Shown: positions 1 to 5,892 of the stretch, one piece after another
Layout: each line of letters opens with the position of its first letter
Position numbering within the stretch: the first letter of the stretch is position 1
Assembly: GCA_041584055.1 (NCBI GenBank)
Contig: JBFHER010000251.1
Coordinates: 1-5,892, forward strand
Length of the DNA: 5,892 nt
Source of the DNA: JBFHER01 sp041584055
GTDB taxonomy: Bacteria; Bacteroidota; Bacteroidia; Bacteroidales; UBA5342
Reading direction: 5' to 3'
Notes under the pieces: generated by a model
Database searches by the model: none
What the model was told of the DNA's origin: nothing
Seen by the model: only the letters and a program-made list of their open reading frames with translations
Program-made: the position numbers and the translations under genes

Positions 1-810
1 ATCTAATTTTCCAACGATATTCATGAGGCGATCGATGGCTTCAAAATCATATTGGTCAAATTTTGTTACATAGCCCAGATTGTGGATTTTTTTGAGTTGA
101 TTGTGTGGACATTCTTCAGGAATTGCCAGCACAGGAACTTTTGCGCGCTCGAGCACCTCTGCAGTAACACTGCCAATGAGATCGCTGTTTTTTTTGTTCA
201 GCCCTCGGGTTCCCATGATAATTACAAGTGGAGGTTTGTGTTTTGAATAAGAAATAATTTCTTCCTCAGGGACACCCTCACGAATTATTTTATACAGTTT
301 TACCTTTGGTATTTCTCCGGATTCCATTTTTTTCTTTAGCTTTTTTATAAGCTTTGCCATATCCTGATCGGCTTTCTCCCTGATTTCTTTCAGTGTTTTG
401 TCAACGTTGATATCATAGGAGAATGTTTCTGAGAACGGAAGGGTATTGATTAAGGGACTGAAAAAAGTATGAAAGAGGATTACTTTTGCATTTAAATGAG
501 CACCAACATCAATCCCGAATAAACATGCCTTGTTGGAATGCTCCGAAAAATCAACGGGAAGCAGTACCACGCGATCCGGTTTGTTTTCTTTTTTGAAAGA
601 AAACAGTGATTCATTGATTTGTTCGATAATCTCAAGGGCCTTATCTAATTCGTTTTCATGGATTCGAACTTTCACACCTCCGGTAAATGCACCTTGAATC
701 AGATTGATGTTTTTTAAAAAACACTCAATGCCCGCAGCCTCCAGTTCCATTTTTATCAATTGGGCCTTTTCGTAGGTGTGGGTCGCTACAGTTATCAGTC
801 TGTCTTTCAT
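1..810 (-). CDS. Universal stress protein with N-terminal DUF2007-like domain (C-terminus cut by window edge)
   Basis: This frame is open for 270 codons from the ATG at 810-808 to the window edge, so the C-terminus is missing. Residues 1-66 resemble DUF2007, a small alpha/beta 'putative signal transducing protein' domain. They start LITVATHTYEKAQLIKMELE, continue with AAGIECFLKN, and have a GGVKVRI strand before a final helix. Residues about 77-231 form a Usp domain: strand VVLLPVDFSEHS, a lysine-rich helix region around 143-165, strand PPLVIIMGTRG, and the ATP-binding pattern G-x2-G-x9-G-S met exactly by G200, G203, G213 and S214. From about 240, LGYVTKFDQYDFEAIDRLM looks like the first strand and helix of a second Usp domain, giving the tandem form common in Bacteroidota. 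Family knowledge suggests a cytoplasmic nucleotide-binding stress or energy-status protein; the ligand and target are inference. It is divergent from trmD. The Usp call is firm and the DUF2007 call is by eye. Confidence 0.9.
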   Translation of the reverse strand, partial: MKDRLITVATHTYEKAQLIKMELEAAGIECFLKNINLIQGAFTGGVKVRIHENELDKALEIIEQINESLFSFKKENKPDRVVLLPVDFSEHSNKACLFGIDVGAHLNAKVILFHTFFSPLINTLPFSETFSYDINVDKTLKEIREKADQDMAKLIKKLKKKMESGEIPKVKLYKIIREGVPEEEIISYSKHKPPLVIIMGTRGLNKKNSDLIGSVTAEVLERAKVPVLAIPEECPHNQLKKIHNLGYVTKFDQYDFEAIDRLMNIVGKLD

Positions 811-1060
811 ATCCTAAAGATTTAAGTTTTTAAATAAATCCCCATCATCAACTCGTATTCATTCCTGTTTTGAGTCGCTTAATCTAAAGATACAAAAAAA
901 GCGTAAATAATCCCGCAGAATTCAACAGCATTGACTTTTTATATTAAATTTTCACACCTGGACATAAACCTTAACGATTGCTCTGATCCCGTCAATTCCC
1001 AATCCTCAGATCTTCGGATCAAAGAGTCCTATATTATATATGATGAAAAAACGGAATTGT
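811..1060. other. AT-rich divergent intergenic spacer
   Basis: This spacer separates the universal stress gene (leftward) from trmD (rightward). I see no convincing small reading frame, tRNA or repeat in it. It holds a weak leftward promoter candidate near 885-892 and a small self-complementary element at 981-1026, described under findings. The region is visibly more AT-rich than the flanking genes, with A and T runs at 893-900 and 935-952. Confidence 0.6.
885..892 (-). promoter_or_regulatory. Possible -7 element for the universal stress gene
   Basis: On the minus strand the bases read TATCTTTA, one mismatch from the Bacteroidota TAnnTTTG element. It would give a leader of roughly 70 nt before the ATG at 810. 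No clear TTG-type -33 element lies about 20 bp upstream, so this is a weak call. Confidence 0.25.
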
Positions 1061-1068
1061 TACCTTTG
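1061..1068 (+). promoter_or_regulatory. Possible -7 promoter element for trmD
   Basis: TACCTTTG matches the Bacteroidota TAnnTTTG element. Transcription would begin near 1074, leaving a leader of only about 12 nt before the ATG at 1086. The upstream -33 region has no clear TTG, so support rests on the -7 match and its position. If correct, the in-frame TTG at 1077 lies at or just after the transcript start and is an unlikely initiation codon. Confidence 0.5.
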
Positions 1069-1085
1069 CATAAATTTTGAAACAT

Positions 1086-1766
1086 ATGCGCATTGATATT
1101 ATAACGGTTTTACCTGAGCTGATCACCGGAACATTTGAGAATTCAATTCTAAAAAGAGCTGCTGAAAAAGGTTTGGCTGAATATCATTTTCATCAATTGA
1201 GAGATTTTTCGGATGACAAACATCATCGCATTGATGATTACGCATTTGGCGGCGGTGCCGGAATGGTGATTCAGCTACAGCCAGTGGTGAAGTGTATCGA
1301 GATGTTACAAGCTGAACGAACCTATGATGAGGTTATCTTTACAACACCGGATGGACCACGTTTTAATCAGAAGACTGCCAATAACTTATCTATGGCAGAG
1401 AATATAATTATATTATGCGGTCATTACAAAGGTATCGATCAACGAATCAGGGATAAGTTCATAACAAAAGAGATTTCAATTGGGGACTATGTTCTGACAG
1501 GAGGTGAACTTGCTGCTGCTGTTATTGCAGATGCAGTTGTTCGTTTAATCCCGGGTGTACTCTCTGATGAGCAGTCTGCGCTTTCTGACAGTTTTCAGGA
1601 CAATCTGCTTTCTCCACCCATTTACACCCGGCCGGCCGACTTCAGAGGATGGAAAGTGCCGGAGATCCTACTTTCGGGGCATGAGGCTAGGATTGCTGAG
1701 TGGGAGATGGAACAAGCTATGGAACGGACGAAACGCTTAAGGCCGGATTTGCTTGATGAGGCTTGA
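1086..1766 (+). CDS. trmD: tRNA (guanine-N1)-methyltransferase TrmD
   Basis: TrmD transfers a methyl group from S-adenosylmethionine to N1 of G37 in tRNAs with G at position 36, which prevents +1 frameshifting; it acts in the cytoplasm as a homodimer. The protein is 226 residues from the ATG at 1086, normal for the family. It opens MRIDIITVLPELI, and the GGGAGM loop follows at 55-60. The trefoil-knot SAM site is shown by CGHYKGIDQR (111-120) and by SIGDYVLTGGEL (131-142). R153 in the VVRLIPG segment and D168 in the SDSF segment match the catalytic Arg and Asp of Haemophilus TrmD (R154, D169). The tRNA-binding C-terminal helices follow YTRP (180-183) and LLSGHEARIAEW (195-206). An in-frame TTG at 1077 could add three residues, but the possible promoter and the usual family N-terminus favour the ATG. 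No rpsP, rimM or rplS is adjacent, unlike the proteobacterial operon. It ends 11 bp from the convergent MATE gene. Confidence 0.97.
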   Translation: MRIDIITVLPELITGTFENSILKRAAEKGLAEYHFHQLRDFSDDKHHRIDDYAFGGGAGMVIQLQPVVKCIEMLQAERTYDEVIFTTPDGPRFNQKTANNLSMAENIIILCGHYKGIDQRIRDKFITKEISIGDYVLTGGELAAAVIADAVVRLIPGVLSDEQSALSDSFQDNLLSPPIYTRPADFRGWKVPEILLSGHEARIAEWEMEQAMERTKRLRPDLLDEA

Positions 1767-1777
1767 TTTGGCAAATT

Positions 1778-3139
1778 TCAACCCCTGCTTTCTTTTTGTA
1801 TGAGTGCGTTTACCCGGCCTAATTCTTTGCGCATAAAAAAGAATACAACCAATGCTGATATGGTATCCGAAAGTGGCATGCTGTACAAAACACCATCCAG
1901 CTCCATGAAACGCGGCAGTATAAACAGGAGAGGGATCAGCACAAAGACCTGACGCAGCAGTGTCAGGGCCATCGCAGTTTTAGCCTTCCCCACTGCCTGG
2001 AAATAGTTTCCCGCAACAACCTGAAAACCGATAATCGGTAAAGCAGAGATCACAATCCGAAGTCCCTTAACTGACAAGTCCGTGAGATCGGCATTGTCCC
2101 GGTTAAAAAGATGGACAATGGGTGTGGGATTAAGTTCCACAACGATCCAGGCGACCAGACAAATGAGGGAGGATGCGATGACTGAGATACTGACAGCCTC
2201 TTTCACGCGATGGTGCTTTTTTGCCCCGTGATTATAGCCCACAATGGGCTGAGCCGCCATATTGAGTGCAACAACGGTCATGATGATCATCATGATTACG
2301 CTCATAATAATGCTCATTGCGCCAACGGCCAGATCTCCTCCATGTTTTATCAGCAAAGTATTCAGAAAGCCTTGCACCAGACTGGAACCGATCTGCATGG
2401 CAAAGGGAGCCATTCCGATCGCCAAAATTCCCTTGGCAATGGCAGCATCGAAAACAATGTTTTTTAAATGAAGTTTAATCACACTCTGGCCTCTGGTGAA
2501 ATATAGCAAAACCCATAGGAGTAGAATAAACATTGAAATAACCGTGGCCCAGGCAGCGCCTTTCACTCCCCACTGAAAAACAACAATAAAAAGATAATCA
2601 AGCACAATGTTGGCACCAGCACTGATTAACATGGATACCATCGCAACCCGTGCATTCCCTTCGCTTCTGATCATGTTATTCATCGAGAATCCGGGAATTG
2701 TAAAAAAAGTGCCAAACAATACGATGTTAAGATAATCATTTGCATAGCCAATGGTTTCATCCGTTGCACCAAACGCTTCTAAAAGCGGTCGTTTTATGAG
2801 GAAAGCCAATGCAACAATAAATGTTGCGATAAAAGCAATCATGAGAAGTGATGTCCCCAAAACCTTGCTGGCTTCATCACGCTTTTGTTCTCCCAAACGA
2901 ATGGATACCTGAACCCCTGCGCCCACGCCAACAAGCATGCCGAATCCCATTATTATCAACATTAGAGGAAAGAGAATTCCGATTCCGGAGAGCGCTATTC
3001 CACCAACATGCTGACCAATAAAAATACGATCGATGACATTGTAAAGGGAGTTGGCAATCACTCCCACAAAGGCAGGAACAAAAAATCGCCACATCAATTT
3101 CCTCACATTCTCATTTCCCAGTGCTTCTGTCCTTTCCAT
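1778..3139 (-). CDS. MATE family efflux transporter, MepA-like
   Basis: This is an inner-membrane, cation-coupled antiporter that exports drugs or metabolites; the substrate cannot be read from sequence. The protein is 453 residues from the ATG at 3139, the usual length, with about 12 hydrophobic segments in two homologous halves (roughly 14-214 and 236-437) joined by a polar loop around 215-235. Visible family features are SLYNVIDRIFIGQHVG (31-46), MGFGMLVGVGAGVQVSIRLG (64-83), GANIVLDYLFI (175-185) with GVKGAAWATVIS (191-202), and QPIVGYNHGAKK (297-308) opening a later helix. The GVGAG...RLG stretch, the NIVLD motif and the P-x-x-x-Y-N segment resemble staphylococcal MepA more than NorM; this subgroup call is from memory. 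An in-frame GTG at 3157 would add six residues, but it falls inside the possible -7 box, so the ATG is preferred. The gene is transcribed alone: divergent from the PBP gene and convergent with trmD. No local regulator such as a MarR gene is present. Confidence 0.93.
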   Translation of the reverse strand: MERTEALGNENVRKLMWRFFVPAFVGVIANSLYNVIDRIFIGQHVGGIALSGIGILFPLMLIIMGFGMLVGVGAGVQVSIRLGEQKRDEASKVLGTSLLMIAFIATFIVALAFLIKRPLLEAFGATDETIGYANDYLNIVLFGTFFTIPGFSMNNMIRSEGNARVAMVSMLISAGANIVLDYLFIVVFQWGVKGAAWATVISMFILLLWVLLYFTRGQSVIKLHLKNIVFDAAIAKGILAIGMAPFAMQIGSSLVQGFLNTLLIKHGGDLAVGAMSIIMSVIMMIIMTVVALNMAAQPIVGYNHGAKKHHRVKEAVSISVIASSLICLVAWIVVELNPTPIVHLFNRDNADLTDLSVKGLRIVISALPIIGFQVVAGNYFQAVGKAKTAMALTLLRQVFVLIPLLFILPRFMELDGVLYSMPLSDTISALVVFFFMRKELGRVNALIQKESRG

Positions 3140-3156
3140 ATAAAATTTTACGGGCA

Positions 3157-3164
3157 CAAATGTA
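3157..3164 (-). promoter_or_regulatory. Possible -7 promoter element for the MATE gene
   Basis: The minus strand reads TACATTTG, an exact TAnnTTTG match. The transcript would start near 3151, about 11-12 nt before the ATG at 3139. The closest TTG upstream on that strand is 27 bp away, longer than usual, so the -33 element is unclear. The alternative GTG start (3157-3155) overlaps this box and would lie upstream of the transcript. Confidence 0.5.
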
Positions 3165-3199
3165 CTTATAATAATTGTTTTTACGTTTCTTCAAGAAGG

Positions 3200-3230
3200 T
3201 TGTCTAATTGAAAGCGAAATTCTACTTTTG
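3200..3230 (+). promoter_or_regulatory. Possible promoter for the PBP1A gene
   Basis: TTG at 3200-3202 and TACTTTTG at 3223-3230 are separated by 20 bp, which fits the Bacteroidota -33/-7 promoter form. Transcription would start near 3236, giving a leader of about 18 nt that is AT-rich and has no Shine-Dalgarno sequence. It faces away from the MATE promoter about 60 bp to the left. Confidence 0.55.
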
Positions 3231-3253
3231 TAGTATAAATTTATATCTACACC

Positions 3254-5653
3254 ATGAGTGAAATAGAAGCTCCGGCAAAAAAGAATTATAAAAAATATTT
3301 AATCATACTTTGGTGCTTATTCTGGTTTGGGATCCTTGCTACTGTTGGTGTCTTCTGGGGCATATCAAAGGGCTATCTGGGTTATCTTCCGCCACTTGAA
3401 GAAATTGAAAACCCCATTGATAAATTTGCAACTCAGATTATTTCTGCAGACAATGAGCCACTCGCATCCATCTATTATTCAAAGGAGAACAGGACCAGGG
3501 CTGCGTATCATGACCTTTCGCCCTACCTTGTTAATGCTCTGATATCTACTGAAGATGTTCGGTTCAGCAAACACTCAGGTATTGATTTCAGGGGTTTGAC
3601 CCGTGCCATTGTTGGGGTCTTGAGTGGAAAAGAAGCCGGAGGAGGAAGCACCATTACACAGCAATTGGCCAAACTTCTTTACACGGCCAACTCTTATGGA
3701 GTGCCCAGATGGGAGCGTGGGTTCCAAAAATTGAATGAGTTTGTTATTGCTGTTAAGCTTGAACGAATTTATACGAAAGAAGAAATTATTGCCTTGTACC
3801 TGAATAAGTTTGATTTTTTAAACAATGCCGTTGGAATTAATAAAGCTGCCAATGTGTACTTCAATACAATTCCGGCACATCTGAAGGTTGAGGAAGCTGC
3901 TTTGCTAGTGGGGATGCTTAAAAATCCAAATGCACACAACCCCAGACGTTTTGTGGAGGTCGCAACCAACAGGCGAAATACCGTTTTTGCTCAAATGGAA
4001 AAAGCAGGTCACCTCACAAGAGCAGAACGTGATTCCCTGCGACAGTTACCCATAACCCTTAATTTTCAGGTGGTTGATCATAAGGTGGGACCAATTCCTT
4101 ATTTAAGAGAATACCTGCGAAAAGTGTTGGGCTCTCCACTGCCGGAGCGAAAGCAATACAGGAAATGGGGTTATTCGGATGAAAAGTTCTTACTGGACAG
4201 TGCGGCATGGGCCGATGATCCTTTGTATGGCTGGTGTAATAAGAATTTTAAACCGGATGGATCTAATTATAGTCTTTATACGGATGGTCTGAAAATTTAT
4301 ACAACAATTGACTCCCGAATGCAGAGATATGCAAGGGAATCTGTTGTGGCAAATCTTGCAAATAATCTGCAACCAAAGTTTTTCGCTGAAAAAAAGGGAC
4401 GAAGCTATGCTCCTTTTGCAAGAAACATTGTCAGCAATCCAAATGATCTTGAAAAGCGGGTGAGATCCTTACTTCTGAATGCAATGCATCAAACCGAGCG
4501 TTACAGGAAGTTAAATGACAAAGGTTTGCCAATGGATACCATCTTAAAGATCTTTAATACGCCGGTGAAAACACGTGTCTTTTCCTGGAACGGAGATGTG
4601 GATACGGTGATGAGTCCCATGGATTCTATCCGATACATGAAGTTCTTTCTTCGGGCCGGATTCTTTTCAATGGACCCGATTACTGGTCATGTAAAAGCGT
4701 ATGTGGGTGGCCCGGATTTTAAATATTTTCAGTACGACATGGTTACCACAGGAAAACGGCAGGTGGGATCAACCGTGAAACCATTTTTATATACCCTTGC
4801 CATGCAAGAGGGATATACGCCCTGTTCAAAGTTTAGAAATGCCCCAATAACCATTTATGATGCAAATGGGATTCCCTGGACACCACGGAATGAGGGAGAT
4901 GATCGTTTGAATGAAATGGTGACTCTAAAATGGGGTTTGGCCATGTCGAATAACTTTATTTCTGCCCGACTGATGGAGCAGTTTAATCCTAACGAGCTAA
5001 GGAATTTTATGCATTCCATGGGCATACGCAGTAAAATCGATGCTGTACCGGCCATGTGTCTTGGTCCTTCGGATATATCCCTTGAGGAGATGGTGCGGGC
5101 CTACAGCGTATATGCCAATAAAGGTGTCATGGTAGAGCCCCTGTATGTGACAAGGATTGAGGATAAAGACGGAAATGTATTGAGTACCTTCACAACGCGG
5201 AAGAAAGAGGTCATCCATCAAAACACAGCTTACCTTATGAATAACCTGCTCCAGGGTGTTGTAAATACAGTTGGCGGAACAGGAAGTCGTTTGAGATGGC
5301 GATATCAGTTTAAAGGTCAGATTGGAGGTAAAACCGGCACAACACAGAATCAATCCGATGGCTGGTTTGTTGGACTTACCCCTCGTTTGGTGTCTGCAGG
5401 ATGGGTTGGTGGCGAAGATCGATCCATTCACTTTGACGGGATCTCAATGGGCCAGGGAGCTGAAATGGTACTTCCAATCTGGGCAGAATACATGAAATCT
5501 GTTTATGCGAACGACTCCCTGCCGTATACGGAGGAGGATGAGTTTGAAGCACCTGAGGGATTCAATATTAACCTTGATTGTGAGCAGTTCGAAGAACAAT
5601 CCTTTGAAAACACAAAGGGGAAAACGGAAGAAGAGGATAGCGGTTTCTTTTAA
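3254..5653 (+). CDS. Bifunctional penicillin-binding protein 1A (GT51 glycosyltransferase and transpeptidase)
   Basis: This class A PBP polymerises lipid II into glycan strands and cross-links the stem peptides on the periplasmic side of the inner membrane. It has 799 residues: a short cytoplasmic N-terminus, one membrane anchor (about 15-37) and a periplasmic remainder. The GT51 domain shows EDVRFSKHSGIDFRG (100-114, catalytic E100), GGGSTITQQLAK (129-140), and KLERIYTKEEIIALYLN (168-184, with E170), followed by the LVGMLKNPNAHNPRR segment (218-232). The transpeptidase has S506-T-V-K509 (S506 the acyl-acceptor serine), S565-N-N567 and K693-T-G-T696, all intact, so it should bind beta-lactams. 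Residues about 370-465, between the TTIDSRMQ strand and the SxxK helix, form an insertion I associate with Bacteroidota PBP1A. The last 40 residues are acidic and look disordered. The ATG at 3254 is preferred because it follows the possible promoter by about 18 nt. The gene stands alone and is convergent with the peptidase gene. The symbol (mrcA or ponA) is left open because the paralogue cannot be fixed here. Confidence 0.96.
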   Translation: MSEIEAPAKKNYKKYLIILWCLFWFGILATVGVFWGISKGYLGYLPPLEEIENPIDKFATQIISADNEPLASIYYSKENRTRAAYHDLSPYLVNALISTEDVRFSKHSGIDFRGLTRAIVGVLSGKEAGGGSTITQQLAKLLYTANSYGVPRWERGFQKLNEFVIAVKLERIYTKEEIIALYLNKFDFLNNAVGINKAANVYFNTIPAHLKVEEAALLVGMLKNPNAHNPRRFVEVATNRRNTVFAQMEKAGHLTRAERDSLRQLPITLNFQVVDHKVGPIPYLREYLRKVLGSPLPERKQYRKWGYSDEKFLLDSAAWADDPLYGWCNKNFKPDGSNYSLYTDGLKIYTTIDSRMQRYARESVVANLANNLQPKFFAEKKGRSYAPFARNIVSNPNDLEKRVRSLLLNAMHQTERYRKLNDKGLPMDTILKIFNTPVKTRVFSWNGDVDTVMSPMDSIRYMKFFLRAGFFSMDPITGHVKAYVGGPDFKYFQYDMVTTGKRQVGSTVKPFLYTLAMQEGYTPCSKFRNAPITIYDANGIPWTPRNEGDDRLNEMVTLKWGLAMSNNFISARLMEQFNPNELRNFMHSMGIRSKIDAVPAMCLGPSDISLEEMVRAYSVYANKGVMVEPLYVTRIEDKDGNVLSTFTTRKKEVIHQNTAYLMNNLLQGVVNTVGGTGSRLRWRYQFKGQIGGKTGTTQNQSDGWFVGLTPRLVSAGWVGGEDRSIHFDGISMGQGAEMVLPIWAEYMKSVYANDSLPYTEEDEFEAPEGFNINLDCEQFEEQSFENTKGKTEEEDSGFF

Positions 5654-5707
5654 GCAGTTGATGTGAAAAAGTTTTGTTGCCTGATGACACCCAATTTATA
5701 GCAAATG
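5654..5707. other. Short convergent intergenic gap
   Basis: This 54-bp gap lies between the PBP1A and M64-like stop codons. No strong terminator hairpin followed by a T run is visible for either gene. A 5-bp inverted repeat (TGACA at 5685-5689, TGTCA at 5706-5710) with a 16-nt loop is the best candidate and is weak. Confidence 0.4.
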
Positions 5708-5892
5708 TCACTCCGTTAGAAACTGCACCGTTTTGTCAATGGCCAATCCACAGACATCACAAAAGTCTTTTGCTTCATTGGTTTTCATTCTGCAATTATA
5801 GGCTGGGCGGTAAATGCCTTTTTCCATGTAACCACCTCCCTCGAAAACACCGGTCTGTTTTTTGTATTTTGAGGATGGAGGTGTTGGAATAG
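5708..5892 (-). CDS. C-terminal end of an IgA peptidase M64-like metallopeptidase (start outside window)
   Basis: The frame enters at 5890 on the minus strand and runs 60 codons to a TGA at 5710-5708. The peptide contains TGVFEGGGYMEKGIYRP (13-29 of the fragment), then NCRMKTN (32-38) and FCDVCGLAI (43-51), ending in FLTE. This matches my memory of the C-terminus of the M64 family (Clostridium ramosum IgA peptidase type), which ends with a VFEGAGY-x-x-x-G-x-YRP segment, a C-R-M-x-T-N segment and FCPVC. The zinc-binding HExxH motif of the family lies further upstream and outside the window, so activity and specificity cannot be judged. In Bacteroidota such proteins are usually exported; cleavage of IgA should not be assumed. 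The gene ends 54 bp from the convergent PBP1A stop codon. The opposite-strand frame over the same bases is a shadow. Confidence 0.82.
   Translation of the reverse strand, partial: IPTPPSSKYKKQTGVFEGGGYMEKGIYRPAYNCRMKTNEAKDFCDVCGLAIDKTVQFLTE

Noticed and set aside
52..246. Plus-strand open frame of 64 codons over the universal stress gene
   Set aside because: It lies opposite the clear Usp coding frame and its peptide has no recognisable family features.
1077..1085. TTG start for TrmD giving three extra residues
   Set aside because: TrmD proteins normally begin at the MRIDIITVLPEL-type segment, and the TTG is at the expected transcript start.
811..1085. Small RNA, tRNA or riboswitch in the spacer upstream of trmD
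   Set aside because: No cloverleaf, T-loop consensus or known riboswitch core was seen; only the small hairpin noted in the findings.
1747..1776. ATTTGC and GCAAAT inverted repeat at the trmD 3' end as a terminator
   Set aside because: The stem is only 6 bp with an 18-nt loop, lies partly inside the coding region and is not followed directly by a T run.
2210..2471. Two plus-strand open frames inside the MATE gene
   Set aside because: They are opposite-strand shadows of hydrophobic coding sequence, rich in His, Met and Ile from reversed codons.
4997..5431. Minus-strand open frame of 144 codons inside the PBP1A gene
   Set aside because: It overlaps the intact transpeptidase region carrying the SxN and KTGT motifs, and the peptide has no family features.
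5685..5710. TGACA/TGTCA inverted repeat as a bidirectional terminator
   Set aside because: The 5-bp stem with a 16-nt loop is too weak, and the nearest T run on the minus strand is about 14 nt away.
5674..5892. Plus-strand open frame of 72 codons starting with TTG
   Set aside because: The opposite strand encodes a recognisable M64-type C-terminus over the same bases.
1..5892. An undescribed defence, mobile or biosynthetic system
   Set aside because: All five genes belong to recognisable families, alternate in orientation, and show no repeats, integrase, transposase or compositional break.

Overview
The window looks like ordinary chromosomal DNA from a member of the Bacteroidota. Three things point there. 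Possible promoters carry the TAnnTTTG -7 element typical of that phylum (1061-1068, 3157-3164 complement, 3223-3230). Leaders are AT-rich and lack a Shine-Dalgarno sequence. The protein types also fit: a tandem universal stress protein, a PBP1A with the phylum's insertion, and a family M64 peptidase. No organism can be named below phylum level from the sequence alone.

There are five protein-coding genes, two of them cut by the window edges. From left to right: a universal stress protein on the minus strand (1-810, C-terminus outside the window); an AT-rich divergent spacer (811-1085); trmD on the plus strand (1086-1766), encoding tRNA(m1G37) methyltransferase; a MATE-family efflux pump on the minus strand (3139-1778), convergent with trmD across only 11 bp; a short divergent promoter region (3140-3253); a class A penicillin-binding protein 1A on the plus strand (3254-5653); and the last 60 codons of an M64-type peptidase on the minus strand (5892-5708), convergent with the PBP gene.

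Every neighbouring pair is divergent or convergent, so no operon lies inside the window and each gene appears to be transcribed alone. The functions are tRNA modification, drug or metabolite export, peptidoglycan synthesis, stress response and proteolysis. They do not form one pathway.

No mobile element, CRISPR array, tRNA, rRNA or sign of recent transfer was seen, and no undescribed multi-gene system is evident. The points most worth a second look are the N-terminal DUF2007-like domain fused to the universal stress protein, the very short leaders implied by the possible promoters (which move two start codons), and a small foldable element with a UUCG tetraloop upstream of trmD.
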